NCBI GenBank assembly: GCA_030635145.1
Contig: DAOVZK010000023.1
Span: 1-33,484, forward strand
Length of the DNA: 33,484 nt
From: Planctomycetota bacterium
GTDB lineage: Bacteria; Planctomycetota; Phycisphaerae; SM23-33
Direction of reading: 5' to 3'
Positions 1 through 7,898 of this stretch are shown here, piece by piece. Both the position numbers and the translations under genes were made by a program. Within the stretch, counting starts at the first letter, position 1. Each line of letters opens with the position of its first letter. The notes below the pieces were generated by a model. It was not told the DNA's origin. It searched no databases and worked only from the letters and a program-made list of their open reading frames with translations.

Positions 1-22
1 CGATATACTTTGTAGCAACCAT
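1..22 (-). CDS. Start of an unidentified gene, cut by the window edge
   Basis: On the minus strand an ATG at 22 follows a very good Shine-Dalgarno sequence (AAAGGAG, 7 nt upstream). It opens a frame reading MVATKYI before the sequence ends. Seven residues are too few to name a product. The call rests on the ribosome binding site and the open frame alone; a chance match is possible. Confidence 0.4.
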
Positions 23-97
23 GAGAAGGCTCCTTTCTTTTGATACGTTGATGATGTTTTGGACACACCATTAGCGTACCATAAAGGATGCCTTCTC
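23..97. repeat. Inverted repeat just upstream of the edge gene
   Basis: GAGAAGGC (23-30) is matched by GCCTTCTC (90-97), and the flanking bases are also similar. The left arm lies over the ribosome binding site of the minus-strand gene that starts at 22. A folded leader could therefore hide that site. The spacing of about 60 nt is long for a simple hairpin, so this may be chance. Confidence 0.3.
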
Positions 98-140
98 TTC
101 ATATTATCATGGTCAGGCCTGAAAGGGATGGCCATGATTT

Positions 141-256
141 GTCATTGCGAGGAGCGCAGCGACGCGGCAATCTAAACTATCGAAAACGAGATTGCTTCGC
201 TTCGCTCGCAATGACAGCGGAAGAAAAGAACTGGATCCCCGCCTTCGCGAGGATGA
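141..256. repeat. Intergenic palindromic repeat, TCATTGCGAGGAGCG family (copy 1)
   Basis: The left arm begins TCATTGCGAGGAGCGCAGCG and the right arm ends CTTCGCTCGCAATGAC (about 141-214), giving a long imperfect hairpin. A second short palindromic tract, CTGGATCCCCGCCTTCGCGA, follows at 231-250 and continues to about 256. Related copies lie at 10435, 22552 and 24510. Such hairpin repeats are common in intergenic DNA of many unrelated bacteria. The 60-codon open frame crossing this stretch is a by-product of the repeat. Confidence 0.8.
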
Positions 257-323
257 CACAGAGAGGCTGACGCCTATTCCAAGCCCCTACTTTTCTATTG
301 CTTCCACTGCCTAGTCCCTAATT

Positions 324-872
324 CTACGATATCGGTTTTAGGTCGTATCGTTTTCGGATTTCCTGCGTTGCCCCCAGCAGATGGCGGTCGGATTTCAGTA
401 TCTTCGTCAGGTTGCCGGTGGAGATTCCCAATTTCGCGGCTGCTGCACCGAGTTGACCGTGCGCCGCGTCGAGTATATCCAGCAGTATCGCCGCCACCGT
501 CCAGAATCGTGCATCCTTTCGGCCGACCTCTAAACGCGAAGTCGCCGCCGAGTTCGGGTTGGGTTTTTTCGGGGTGAAGATACACTCCGCCAGCAGCGGG
601 GGGATCTCGCCGGATTCCAGGTCGAACGGTGCCCGCAGTTTCATGGCGATGTGCATTCGCAGCCGCCGCAACGCCTGCACTCGATTCGTATGCTGCGAGC
701 GAGAATCATTCGCCGTCGCGCTTATACCCGTTTCGCGATGTCGCAGCCGGATGGCCGACGAAACCTTATTGCGATGCTGCCCGCCAGGCCCCGAAGCCTT
801 ATATATATGGACATCGCAGCTGGCCAATAGCTGTTCGTCGGTAAGCCCCAAAATTTCGTGAACCGCGGTCAT
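324..872 (-). CDS. Peptide chain release factor-like protein (GGQ domain)
   Basis: This 182-residue protein carries the class I release-factor catalytic loop GPGGQHRNKV, with GGQ at residues 30-32. In that family the loop triggers peptidyl-tRNA hydrolysis at the ribosome. It lacks the codon-recognition domains of RF1 and RF2, so a rescue role like that of ArfB is plausible. The C-terminus is not the simple basic tail of ArfB. Residues about 130-180 look helical and may form a helix-turn-helix (KLGISTGNLTKILKSDRHLL). The ATG at 872 is preferred over the upstream start at 941, because a TATAAT box lies at 882-887 inside that extension. There is no Shine-Dalgarno sequence. The family is frequent in planctomycetes; its substrate is unproven. 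Confidence 0.8.
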   Translation of the reverse strand: MTAVHEILGLTDEQLLASCDVHIYKASGPGGQHRNKVSSAIRLRHRETGISATANDSRSQHTNRVQALRRLRMHIAMKLRAPFDLESGEIPPLLAECIFTPKKPNPNSAATSRLEVGRKDARFWTVAAILLDILDAAHGQLGAAAAKLGISTGNLTKILKSDRHLLGATQEIRKRYDLKPIS

Positions 873-881
873 CGTGCAGCG

Positions 882-887
882 ATTATA
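882..887 (-). promoter_or_regulatory. -10 box TATAAT of the release-factor-like gene
   Basis: TATAAT lies on the minus strand 9 nt before the ATG at 872. A transcript starting about 7 nt downstream of the box would carry almost no leader. No clear -35 hexamer was found at 16-18 nt spacing. Confidence 0.5.
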
Positions 888-1043
888 TCGCAAACCCCAC
901 AGATACACCAGCTCTGACCATTTTTTGCAAATTCCATTCAATAATCAGCTCAAACCGCCAACGGAGTGGGTTGTCGAAAATCGCATTGTCTGGTACAATG
1001 GGGACAGCAGGTAGCGGTGAATTGATACAGTTACCTGAAAACA

Positions 1044-1205
1044 AGAGGCTGTTTCAAGACCTGCTTTCGTCGTGAGGCCGTAGAGTTTTTCGGCCTGGCA
1101 AGGAAGCAAAAGGCTGCATATTTGAGGATATTCTGCCGCATTGCTGACGAAGTCAGGACGAAAAAGAATCGGCCGCAACAGAAATGAGGTTTTGAAACAG
1201 CCTCT
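1044..1205. mobile_element. MITE-like element with 19-bp terminal inverted repeats
   Basis: The element is about 162 bp and ends in inverted repeats. The left end reads AGAGGCTGTTTCAAGACCT and the right end, reverse-complemented, AGAGGCTGTTTCAAAACCT: 18 of 19 match. It encodes no transposase. The ends resemble those of some IS5/IS1182-type elements, which is recalled knowledge rather than a search result. No target-site duplication is evident. It sits just upstream of the TPR gene, between 943 and 1268, a stretch with no gene of its own. Confidence 0.65.
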
Positions 1206-1268
1206 GAATGAAGTCCGAAGTCGTTTCATCGATTTGGTGGATCGGGCGTATTTTGTGAGAGAGTATTT

Positions 1269-2642
1269 ATGAGCGAATGGATTGATGCATCGTCGCGCGT
1301 GGAGCGTGCACAGAAACTTTACCAGCAAGGGCGCTGGGTTGAAGCGGCAGCAGAATTGCGAGCGGCGATAGAGGTCAATCCGTGCAATGCATCGTGGTTT
1401 TATAATCTTGGGTTGACGCTGGAGGCGCTGGAAGATTTTTCTGCTGCGTGCGATGCATTTCAGGGTGCGACGGACATTGATTCTGACGACATCGAGGCGT
1501 TGAATCGTCTGGGCGTTAATCTTACGCGCATCGGCCGATATGCCGAGTCGCTGGAGTGCTTCGAGAAAATCGAAAAGCTCGACCCAACCTACGAACCGTC
1601 ATATTGCAATCGTGTCGTAACGTATTCGGAGTTCGGGCAGCACGACGAAGCCGAGCTGATGTTCTACATGGCACAGCACATCAAAGAAGACTGCCCGCTG
1701 TGCTTTTTCAATATCGGATCGAGCCTCTATTCGCGAGGGCAGTACGATCGCGCGATTGACTGCTGGAAGCAGACGCTGCGAATTGACCCCGTACACCGGC
1801 AGGCACACGCGCACATCGGTGACGCGTACTGGGCCAAGGGCGATCTCGAAAACGCGAAGAAGTACTACCAGCTGGAAGTCGAAATTGTTGGGGACGACGA
1901 CGAAACGAATCTCGATCTTGGCGAAGTTCTGCTCGAGCTGGGCGAACTAGAGGAGGCCGAGAAAAAATTCAGCTCCGTCATCAAAAAGTCGCCCGACAAT
2001 GCGGCCGGGTTCTTCTGCATGGGCGAACTTGCCGAAAAACGCAAAGACCTCAACACCGCCGAGTGCTGCTATCGCAAAACCTTGCAGCTGGACGCGAAAT
2101 ATCGCGGTGCGCACGCCAAGCTCGCGAAAATTTTGTTCCACACAGGGCATAAGAGCGAAGGGATGGAGCATCTGCAGTACGAGCTGGGTGTGAATTCCAA
2201 GGACCCGATGGCGTTGCAGGATATCGGCGAGTTGCTGATCGAGGCACAGATGACCGACAAGGCCCACAAGGTGCTGTCGCAGCTGGTGGAGCTTAATCCG
2301 CGCGACGCGCATGCGAGGCACAATCTTGCGGTGAGCTGCTTTTTGATGGACAACATGGATGAGGGTATCGCGCACTGCCGCAAGGCCCTGAAGATTAACC
2401 CGCACTACTCGCTGGCGTTGTATAATTTGTCGCTGGCGTATATGCAGAAGGGCCAGCTCTCGCGGGCCAAGCGGTATATCACCCGGGCAGTGAAGATGAG
2501 CCCCGGCGATGAAAATATCCAGCGACTCAGCAAGCGATTAGGCGTCGAAGGATTTTGGCCGAAAATCAAAGCCCAACTCGTCCCACGACGAAAACGCAAC
2601 CGCAATCATTCCCACCAGCAAGACGGTAAAGACCTGAGCTGA
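1269..2642 (+). CDS. Tetratricopeptide repeat protein
   Basis: This 457-residue protein consists almost entirely of 34-residue TPR units from about residue 10 to 430. Repeated signatures such as WFYNLGLTLEALEDFSAACDAF, ALNRLGVNLTRIGRYAESLECF and ALYNLSLAYMQKGQLSRAKRYI recur. TPR arrays bind other proteins, so a scaffold role is likely, but no partner is visible. There is no signal peptide or membrane segment, so it should be cytoplasmic. The tail (from about residue 430) is basic. The ATG at 1269 has a purine-rich GAGAG about 6 nt upstream. It stands alone, downstream of a MITE-like element and upstream of an A+T-rich region. Confidence 0.85.
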   Translation: MSEWIDASSRVERAQKLYQQGRWVEAAAELRAAIEVNPCNASWFYNLGLTLEALEDFSAACDAFQGATDIDSDDIEALNRLGVNLTRIGRYAESLECFEKIEKLDPTYEPSYCNRVVTYSEFGQHDEAELMFYMAQHIKEDCPLCFFNIGSSLYSRGQYDRAIDCWKQTLRIDPVHRQAHAHIGDAYWAKGDLENAKKYYQLEVEIVGDDDETNLDLGEVLLELGELEEAEKKFSSVIKKSPDNAAGFFCMGELAEKRKDLNTAECCYRKTLQLDAKYRGAHAKLAKILFHTGHKSEGMEHLQYELGVNSKDPMALQDIGELLIEAQMTDKAHKVLSQLVELNPRDAHARHNLAVSCFLMDNMDEGIAHCRKALKINPHYSLALYNLSLAYMQKGQLSRAKRYITRAVKMSPGDENIQRLSKRLGVEGFWPKIKAQLVPRRKRNRNHSHQQDGKDLS

Positions 2643-2698
2643 GATAACGATGGGGTTTAAAAAGGGTAGGCACTTTAAAAATTTCGAGATATTGCAAC

Positions 2699-3646
2699 AT
2701 GCGATTTGTTTGTATTGATTTTGAGACCGCAAATTCATCACGTAATAGCGCATGTTCCTTGGGCATCGCGGTAGTAGACAATCTTACTATAGTTGAAACA
2801 CGATCTTGGTTGATTCGTCCACCTAGGCTACATTTCAGTTATAGAAATGTCCAAATCCACGGAATTACTAAAGATGATGTTAAAGATGAGCCGCAATTTG
2901 ATGTTTTGTGGCAGGATATTTTTGAACAGCTTGGAAATTCTCCACTCATTGCTCACAACGCCAGTTTTGATATGAGTGTTTTAGTGAATTTATTGCAGCA
3001 TTTTAATCTGGAGATTCCGTCAAATGATACTGCATGTACATACGTACTTAGTAAAAAGCTATTACCTCATTTACCAAACCATAAGCTCAAGACAATTGCC
3101 AAAAACTTGAATATTAAAATGGTTCGGCATCACGAGGCTGAGTCTGATGCTATTGCTTGTGCGGAAATAGCAATTAATATATGCAAACAATATCAGGAGC
3201 TACATCCGGTATCTGTTGCATATAAACTGGGGATATCCCCCAAAACCATTACCGAATATCATCAAAGAGCAGAAAAGAATAAGAATAACAAAGTCAATAA
3301 TTGGCCAGAACCCATTCGTGTTTCTGAAATTAATCCTCAGTCTATATCATTTGATGAGAGTCATCCCTTTTTTGGGAAAAAAGTTGTTGTAACGGGTGCT
3401 TTAGATGGGATGGATCGTAGAGAAGTAATGCAGATTGTCGTCGATTTAGGGGGGACATGTACCACATCAGTAAGTAAAAAGACTGATGTTTTAATCGTTG
3501 GTACACAGACATCACATAATTTAATTCACGAAAGTAAAAGTTCAAAACAGCTCAAGGCGGAGTTGCTGATATCGCAAGGTTACCCTATCCATATTATGAC
3601 CGCGAATGAGTTTATTGTTATGACGGGAAATGACTTGCCATTCTGA
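2699..3646 (+). CDS. DEDDh 3'-5' exonuclease with C-terminal BRCT domain
   Basis: The N-terminal part (residues 1-165) matches the DNA polymerase III epsilon/DnaQ exonuclease fold. It has D7 and E9 in CIDFETAN, D91 in HNASFD, and H145 with D150 in the HxAxxD motif, so all DEDDh metal ligands are present. Residues about 222-308 form a BRCT domain (KKVVVTGALDGMDRREV) like that of LigA. Such proteins are presumed to trim DNA ends in repair or replication. The gene is distinctly A+T-rich compared with the TPR gene before it. It runs convergently into ligA, whose C-terminal half shares that composition. No convincing ribosome binding site is seen. Function beyond the exonuclease class is inferred. 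Confidence 0.85.
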   Translation: MRFVCIDFETANSSRNSACSLGIAVVDNLTIVETRSWLIRPPRLHFSYRNVQIHGITKDDVKDEPQFDVLWQDIFEQLGNSPLIAHNASFDMSVLVNLLQHFNLEIPSNDTACTYVLSKKLLPHLPNHKLKTIAKNLNIKMVRHHEAESDAIACAEIAINICKQYQELHPVSVAYKLGISPKTITEYHQRAEKNKNNKVNNWPEPIRVSEINPQSISFDESHPFFGKKVVVTGALDGMDRREVMQIVVDLGGTCTTSVSKKTDVLIVGTQTSHNLIHESKSSKQLKAELLISQGYPIHIMTANEFIVMTGNDLPF

Positions 3647-3654
3647 TTTGATTG

Positions 3655-3678
3655 GATGAAATCTACAATGATTTCATC
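3655..3678. terminator. Hairpin between convergent exonuclease and ligA genes
   Basis: GATGAAATC (3655-3663) and GATTTCATC (3670-3678) form a perfect 9-bp stem with a 6-nt loop, 9 nt after the exonuclease stop and 6 nt before the ligA stop. T tracts on either side are short, so it is a weak bidirectional terminator candidate. Confidence 0.5.
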
Positions 3679-3684
3679 ACGTTT

Positions 3685-6171
3685 CTAGCCAAACGGCAGG
3701 AGAGGCGGTTCCGGTTTTTTTTCACCTGTTTTGCGGACTTTTTTATTTTCTTTTTTTATAGGTTGTGGCTTGGGTGAATAGGGGATATCGATTATGGTAA
3801 GAAATTCTTTTTCGGTAATGTGTGAGATGTTGAATTTTTGGGCCTTATCCAATTTTGTTTTACCTGGATTATTCCCTATAACTAAGAGGGAAACATCGGA
3901 GGTTATTACGGTTGCCCATAGCCCTCCAGCCCTGATGATTTGTTCCTCAATCTCTTTTCTACCCATAGAATCTAAAGTGCCAGTTACTACGATTTTTTTA
4001 CCCTGTAATTTCTGTCCGGTAATTTGCGAGATAGCTTCGAGCAAAACTCCATTCTTTCGAAGTTTTTTAATGATTTTCTTTCCGTAAGAACTGTGGAAAT
4101 AATCATAAATATTTCTAGCTACAATTAACTCCTCTGACATGCTCAATGCAATATTATCCAAACTGGCGATAGATAGTTCCTTAACTGTAGGGAAAGATAG
4201 GCAAATTTGTAACCTTCTTGTTTCTGATAGTTTCTTGATATGCTCCAGTAGCCAAGCATTTGTATCCTGCGAGATAATTTTATTCGAGATATTTGTATTA
4301 TTTGCAAGAGTGTCAATTGTTTCTTGAGCAAATTTAAACTCCGTTCCTTTTTGCCTGTTCTGTAATGCACGTTGGATGTCTTTAACAGAGGCACTCATCA
4401 ATTCATCTATGGAATTAAATGTCTCAGTTATAACACTCGCCTGTTGTGTGCCAAATCCAGTTATTCCCAGCGATCTCAATACAGCAGCTAATCCATTTGC
4501 TTTACTTTTATTGAGACCCTTGATTATTTTTTCTCTTGTATTGATCTTCTTGCCAAAGAGGGAGGCCGTGTTGAAAAGGTCTAATTCGTAAAGCTCTGCG
4601 GGATTAGTTATTCCGCCCTGTTTAACAAGAATTTTGACAATAGAAGGGCCGAGAGCATCAATATTCATTTGATTGCGACCTGCAAAATATTCAATACTAG
4701 CACAAATTCTTGCAGAACACTCTGCGTTTGTACAAAGCAAGTCTGGCATATGGTCTATGGCTTCCACCGGCTCATCACAACCTTGCCCTTCGGGGTTTTG
4801 TTGGGTTGGGTGTGTTCTACATTGTTGAGGGATTTTTTGTGCCAGCCGTCGCTTCAAATGAAGCTCGCAGTCTGAGTTTTTGCATCGGAAGGCCACGGCC
4901 CCTTTGGGCACTTCTCGCCAAGCCAAGTGGTGCTTGCACGACGGGCAATTTTCCGGGGGTGCGATTGGGGTGGTACCGGCGGGGCGCTTGTCGGTTTCGA
5001 CGCGGATGACCTTGGGGATAATTTCCCCAGCCTTTTCGACGACAATCGTATCACCGATCCGCACGTCTAACCGCGTGATCTCGTCGAAGTTGTGCAGCGA
5101 CGCGTTGGATACCATCGTGCCGCCCAGCGGGATGCTGTCGAAGTGGGCCACCGGCGTGATGACACCCGTCCGTCCGACCTGGAACGAAACGTCGCGAAGA
5201 ATCGTCTCACCGCAGTCGGTTTCGTATTTGTAGGCAATGCACCATCGCGGATATTTGTTCGTGGCCCCGAGTTTAGCGCGAAGTTGCAGCTCGTTTATTT
5301 TCACGACCATCCCGTCGGTGTCATAGTCGACTTCGGCGCGGGTGCCGGACCATTGGTCGATAGTTTTGCAGACGGCGTCGATGTTTGGGCAGATTTTGCG
5401 ATGTTTATCGACGGGCACACCGCAGACTCGCAGCAGTTCGGTGAGGTCCTCGGCCGTGGTGGGGGAGGTGCCGGGAAACTCGGACATTTCTCCAAACCCG
5501 TGCGCGATGAACGCAAGCCCGCGGGCAGAAACTACTCGCGGGTCGAGCTGCTTTAACGTACCGGCCGTGCCGTTACGCGGATTGGCCATCGGCTCTTCAC
5601 CGTTGGCAACGCGTTTGCGGTTAAATTCGGTAAACGCCGTTCGCGGCCAATAAATTTCCCCGCGAATTTCCAGCACGTCCGGGGCATTGTGTCGGCCGAG
5701 ATTCAGCGGAATCGATTTTATAGTGCGTGCGTTGCTGGTAACGTCGTCGCCGTGAGTACCATCACCACGAGTCGTTGCTCGAACCAGCATGCGGTTTTCG
5801 TACCGCAACGAAATCGCAACACCGTCGATTTTCGGATCGACCAGATACGAATACGCTCGCGACCCCAGGGCCTTGCGAATTCGCTCGTCGAATTTCAGCA
5901 GTTCGTCGCGCGTGTATGTGTTGTCGATGCTCAACATCGGTTTGGCGTGAGCGACGGTGCGGAACTTATCCAGCGGTTCGCCGGAAACCCGCTGGGTGGG
6001 AGAGTCGTCGGAAACCAGCTGCGGGTTGGCGGCCTCGATATCCTTTAGCTCCTGCATCAGCGCGTCGTACGCGCGGTCGGAAATTTCCGTTCTCGCCTCG
6101 ACATAGTACAAGATATCGTGCTTGCGAATCTCGTCGCGAAGTTCTTCGATACGTTTTTTGGAGTCAGTCAT
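3685..6171 (-). CDS. ligA: NAD-dependent DNA ligase LigA (unusually long, chimeric composition)
   Basis: LigA seals nicks in duplex DNA using NAD. The catalytic lysine is K114 in VDPKIDGVAI. The adenylation and OB domains (residues 1-400) look orthodox, and Zn ligands C409, C412, C430 and C435 are present. The protein has 828 residues against roughly 670 usually. About 45 extra residues follow the zinc finger. They include a second half-finger, CTNAEC (480-485), directly before the conserved FAGRNQMNIDALG stretch. The helix-hairpin-helix region (510-700) is divergent and has another long insertion. BRCT spans about 720-795. DNA coding for residues 1 to about 440 is G+C-rich and the rest is A+T-rich, like the convergent exonuclease gene. 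A recombination origin is inferred. The ATG at 6171 has no clear Shine-Dalgarno sequence. Confidence 0.93.
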   Translation of the reverse strand: MTDSKKRIEELRDEIRKHDILYYVEARTEISDRAYDALMQELKDIEAANPQLVSDDSPTQRVSGEPLDKFRTVAHAKPMLSIDNTYTRDELLKFDERIRKALGSRAYSYLVDPKIDGVAISLRYENRMLVRATTRGDGTHGDDVTSNARTIKSIPLNLGRHNAPDVLEIRGEIYWPRTAFTEFNRKRVANGEEPMANPRNGTAGTLKQLDPRVVSARGLAFIAHGFGEMSEFPGTSPTTAEDLTELLRVCGVPVDKHRKICPNIDAVCKTIDQWSGTRAEVDYDTDGMVVKINELQLRAKLGATNKYPRWCIAYKYETDCGETILRDVSFQVGRTGVITPVAHFDSIPLGGTMVSNASLHNFDEITRLDVRIGDTIVVEKAGEIIPKVIRVETDKRPAGTTPIAPPENCPSCKHHLAWREVPKGAVAFRCKNSDCELHLKRRLAQKIPQQCRTHPTQQNPEGQGCDEPVEAIDHMPDLLCTNAECSARICASIEYFAGRNQMNIDALGPSIVKILVKQGGITNPAELYELDLFNTASLFGKKINTREKIIKGLNKSKANGLAAVLRSLGITGFGTQQASVITETFNSIDELMSASVKDIQRALQNRQKGTEFKFAQETIDTLANNTNISNKIISQDTNAWLLEHIKKLSETRRLQICLSFPTVKELSIASLDNIALSMSEELIVARNIYDYFHSSYGKKIIKKLRKNGVLLEAISQITGQKLQGKKIVVTGTLDSMGRKEIEEQIIRAGGLWATVITSDVSLLVIGNNPGKTKLDKAQKFNISHITEKEFLTIIDIPYSPKPQPIKKENKKVRKTGEKKPEPPLLPFG

Positions 6172-6181
6172 TTCAGTAAGC

Positions 6182-6424
6182 GGTTACACCTTTTTGCCTG
6201 TTAATCTTTTTTTGACAGGATCACAGGATAATTATTTATTTTAAGTTTTCAGTTATCAGCAAACAGGTTTCAGTAAGAGAAGATTATTCACCGCAAGAGA
6301 TCGCAAAGAACGCGAAAGAAAAATATCTTTCTTTGTGATCTATGTGTTCTTTGTGGTGAATATTCTTTATTATATTTGGATTAACATGATTTATTTTTCA
6401 TCCTGTTATCCTGTCTAAAAAATC
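6182..6424. repeat. Two nested intergenic palindromes between ligA and ndk
   Basis: The outer arms are TTTTTGACAGGATCACAGG (about 6211-6229) and ATCCTGTTATCCTGTCTAAA (about 6400-6419). Inside lies a second palindrome from about 6286 to 6362, with arms ATTCACCGCAAGAG and TTCTTTGTGGTGAAT. The left flank (GGTTACACCTTTTTGCCTGT) matches the left flank of a similar element at 32330. These are intergenic repeats, not genes. Nothing else is seen between ligA and ndk. Confidence 0.75.
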
Positions 6425-6441
6425 TGCGGGGCCGTTGAGTT

Positions 6442-6903
6442 TCACCTGTCGATCACCGAATACACCCACGTGTCTTCCGCGAGTTTGTAGTCGATGATTT
6501 CGTCTTCGTCGAAGAAGATCGGAATTTCGCGTGCCGCCGAATCTGGGCAGTCGGAACCGTGGATAAGATTGTAGCGTCGTGACATTCCGAAATCTCCGCG
6601 GATGGTTCCGCTGTCGGCGTCGGGGCCGAAAGTTTTGCCCATCATCGCGCGTACTATATGGATAACGTCGACGCCCTCGGCGACCATTGCGATCACGGGC
6701 GAGGCGGTGATGAATTTCAGCAGCGGTTCGTAGAAGTCCTTCTCTTTGTGGACGGAGTACATTTTTTTCGCCCGCGGGAGGTCAACCTGCAGCATCTTCA
6801 TGGCAGCGATTTTGACTCCCTTGCGTTCAAGTCTCCCCAAAATTTCCCCGACGAGGCGGCGTTGCAGGGCGTCGGGTTTTAGTACAACCAGCATTTTTTC
6901 CAT
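6442..6903 (-). CDS. ndk: Nucleoside diphosphate kinase
   Basis: This 153-residue enzyme transfers the gamma phosphate from ATP to nucleoside diphosphates through a phosphohistidine. The active-site motif YNLIHGSD is present, with the phosphorylated histidine at residue 115. The N-terminal KPDALQR motif is also intact. Length is slightly above the usual 140-150 residues. The ATG at 6903 follows AGAGGA by about 7 nt. It is transcribed alone on the minus strand, with repeats downstream and the rpsO leader region divergent upstream. Assignment is firm. Confidence 0.95.
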   Translation of the reverse strand: MEKMLVVLKPDALQRRLVGEILGRLERKGVKIAAMKMLQVDLPRAKKMYSVHKEKDFYEPLLKFITASPVIAMVAEGVDVIHIVRAMMGKTFGPDADSGTIRGDFGMSRRYNLIHGSDCPDSAAREIPIFFDEDEIIDYKLAEDTWVYSVIDR

Positions 6904-7214
6904 CGTGATTCCTCTAGAATTTGCTCAAAACGTGATTATTCGCAGCCGAGCCGGTAGGGGATAATCTCCTAATTACCCCAAAAACTGCAAAAAAAGCTCA
7001 TATTTTTCCTGTCAGCCCGACGATAGTCTTAAATATGCACATTTCCCTCACGAAGGGCAAGGAGATTGCGGAATAATTGATGGGGATTATTCTTACAAAG
7101 ATGTTTAAAAGATTTCTTGCATTTTGTGCGATAAAAGGTAGATTATTCCAGTCAGAACGAAAAAAATAGATAAAACAGAAAAAGTTAAGGTATAAGGTGT
7201 ATAACCGCAGCTGC
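6904..7214. other. Gene-free divergent spacer between ndk and rpsO
   Basis: This stretch has no credible gene. It should hold promoters for ndk and rpsO. A possible rpsO promoter is TTGCAT, 16 nt, TAGATT at about 7117-7144; the match to consensus is modest. Confidence 0.35.
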
Positions 7215-7251
7215 CCCAGAAACGTAAAAGTGTATCTCGGGTGGTTTCGGG
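7215..7251 (+). promoter_or_regulatory. Leader hairpin of rpsO mRNA
   Basis: CCCAGAAAC (7215-7223) pairs with GTTTCGGG (7244-7251), leaving one bulged A. The stem ends about 14 nt before the rpsO start, next to its ribosome binding site. S15 autoregulates its own mRNA in several bacteria through leader structures; that role here is inferred. Confidence 0.4.
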
Positions 7252-7265
7252 AAGATAGGTAAGTT

Positions 7266-7541
7266 ATGACAGAGACGATTACGGCAGAGACGAAGAAAAC
7301 AATTTTTACAGAACATGGCCTTCACGAAGGCGACACGGGGTCGGCAGACGTACAGATTGCGATGCTTACGGCGAGGATCGATCACCTTGCTGAGCACCTG
7401 CGCATCCACAAAAAAGACCATGCATCACGTCGGGGACTTTTGAAGATGGTCGGCAGACGTAACAGCCTGCTTAAATACCTTTCCCAAAACGAGCCGGAAC
7501 GCTATCGCGGCATCCTCACCAAGCTTGGGCTGCGTAAGTAA
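7266..7541 (+). CDS. rpsO: Small ribosomal subunit protein uS15
   Basis: This 91-residue protein is S15, which binds 16S rRNA in the platform of the 30S subunit. It shows the family signature [20 protein letters not shown] and the C-terminal [12 protein letters not shown]. Length is typical (about 89). The start is supported by AGGTAAG a few nt before the ATG at 7266. The gene precedes pnp, as in many bacteria. The 357-nt gap suggests that pnp also has its own promoter or a processed leader. Confidence 0.96.
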   Translation: MTETITAETKKTIFTEHGLHEGDTGSADVQIAMLTARIDHLAEHLRIHKKDHASRRGLLKMVGRRNSLLKYLSQNEPERYRGILTKLGLRK

Positions 7542-7860
7542 TTTAATTGGACATGAATTCGTATTTGTCAGCCCCGCATTTGAGCGGAATCGGCAAGTTC
7601 CCTTTTATGAGGGTACGCAATTTAAAATCCGATTTTCATATCCGGTAGGTTTGGCTCGTTGAGGAAATTCCAGCTCGAGGGAATTTCACGGTTTGGGCAG
7701 CGATTTTGGTTTACAGGTATATGGGGTCTGTGCTGCATCCGTATTGTAAGCCCAAAACTTTGCGAGCGATCTGGATATAACAATATAAAAAAACAAAAAC
7801 AAAGTAAGTAATTAGAAGATAAAGTAAACAATGAAATGGTCTGTTGGTACAGGCCGAAAC
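7542..7860. other. Gene-free spacer between rpsO and pnp
   Basis: No gene is supported here. The short open frames on the minus strand lack ribosome binding sites and family features. The region is A+T-rich at 7780-7830 and probably contains processing or promoter signals for pnp. Confidence 0.4.
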
Positions 7861-7880
7861 GATCCGACCGTTGTCGGGTC
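7861..7880 (+). promoter_or_regulatory. Leader hairpin of pnp mRNA
   Basis: GATCCGAC (7861-7868), a 4-nt loop and GTCGGGTC (7873-7880) make an 8-bp stem with one G-U pair. It ends just before the pnp Shine-Dalgarno sequence. In E. coli a pnp leader stem is the target of RNase III and PNPase autoregulation; a similar role is only inferred. Confidence 0.45.
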
Positions 7881-7898
7881 GAGAGAAGGAAAAGAAAA

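Noticed and set aside
88-270. 60-codon plus-strand open frame
   Set aside because: It lies across the palindromic repeat at 141-256 and has no ribosome binding site or protein-like sequence.
945-1328. 127-codon minus-strand open frame
   Set aside because: It reads through the MITE-like element and into the TPR gene start; its sequence is the translation of the repeat.
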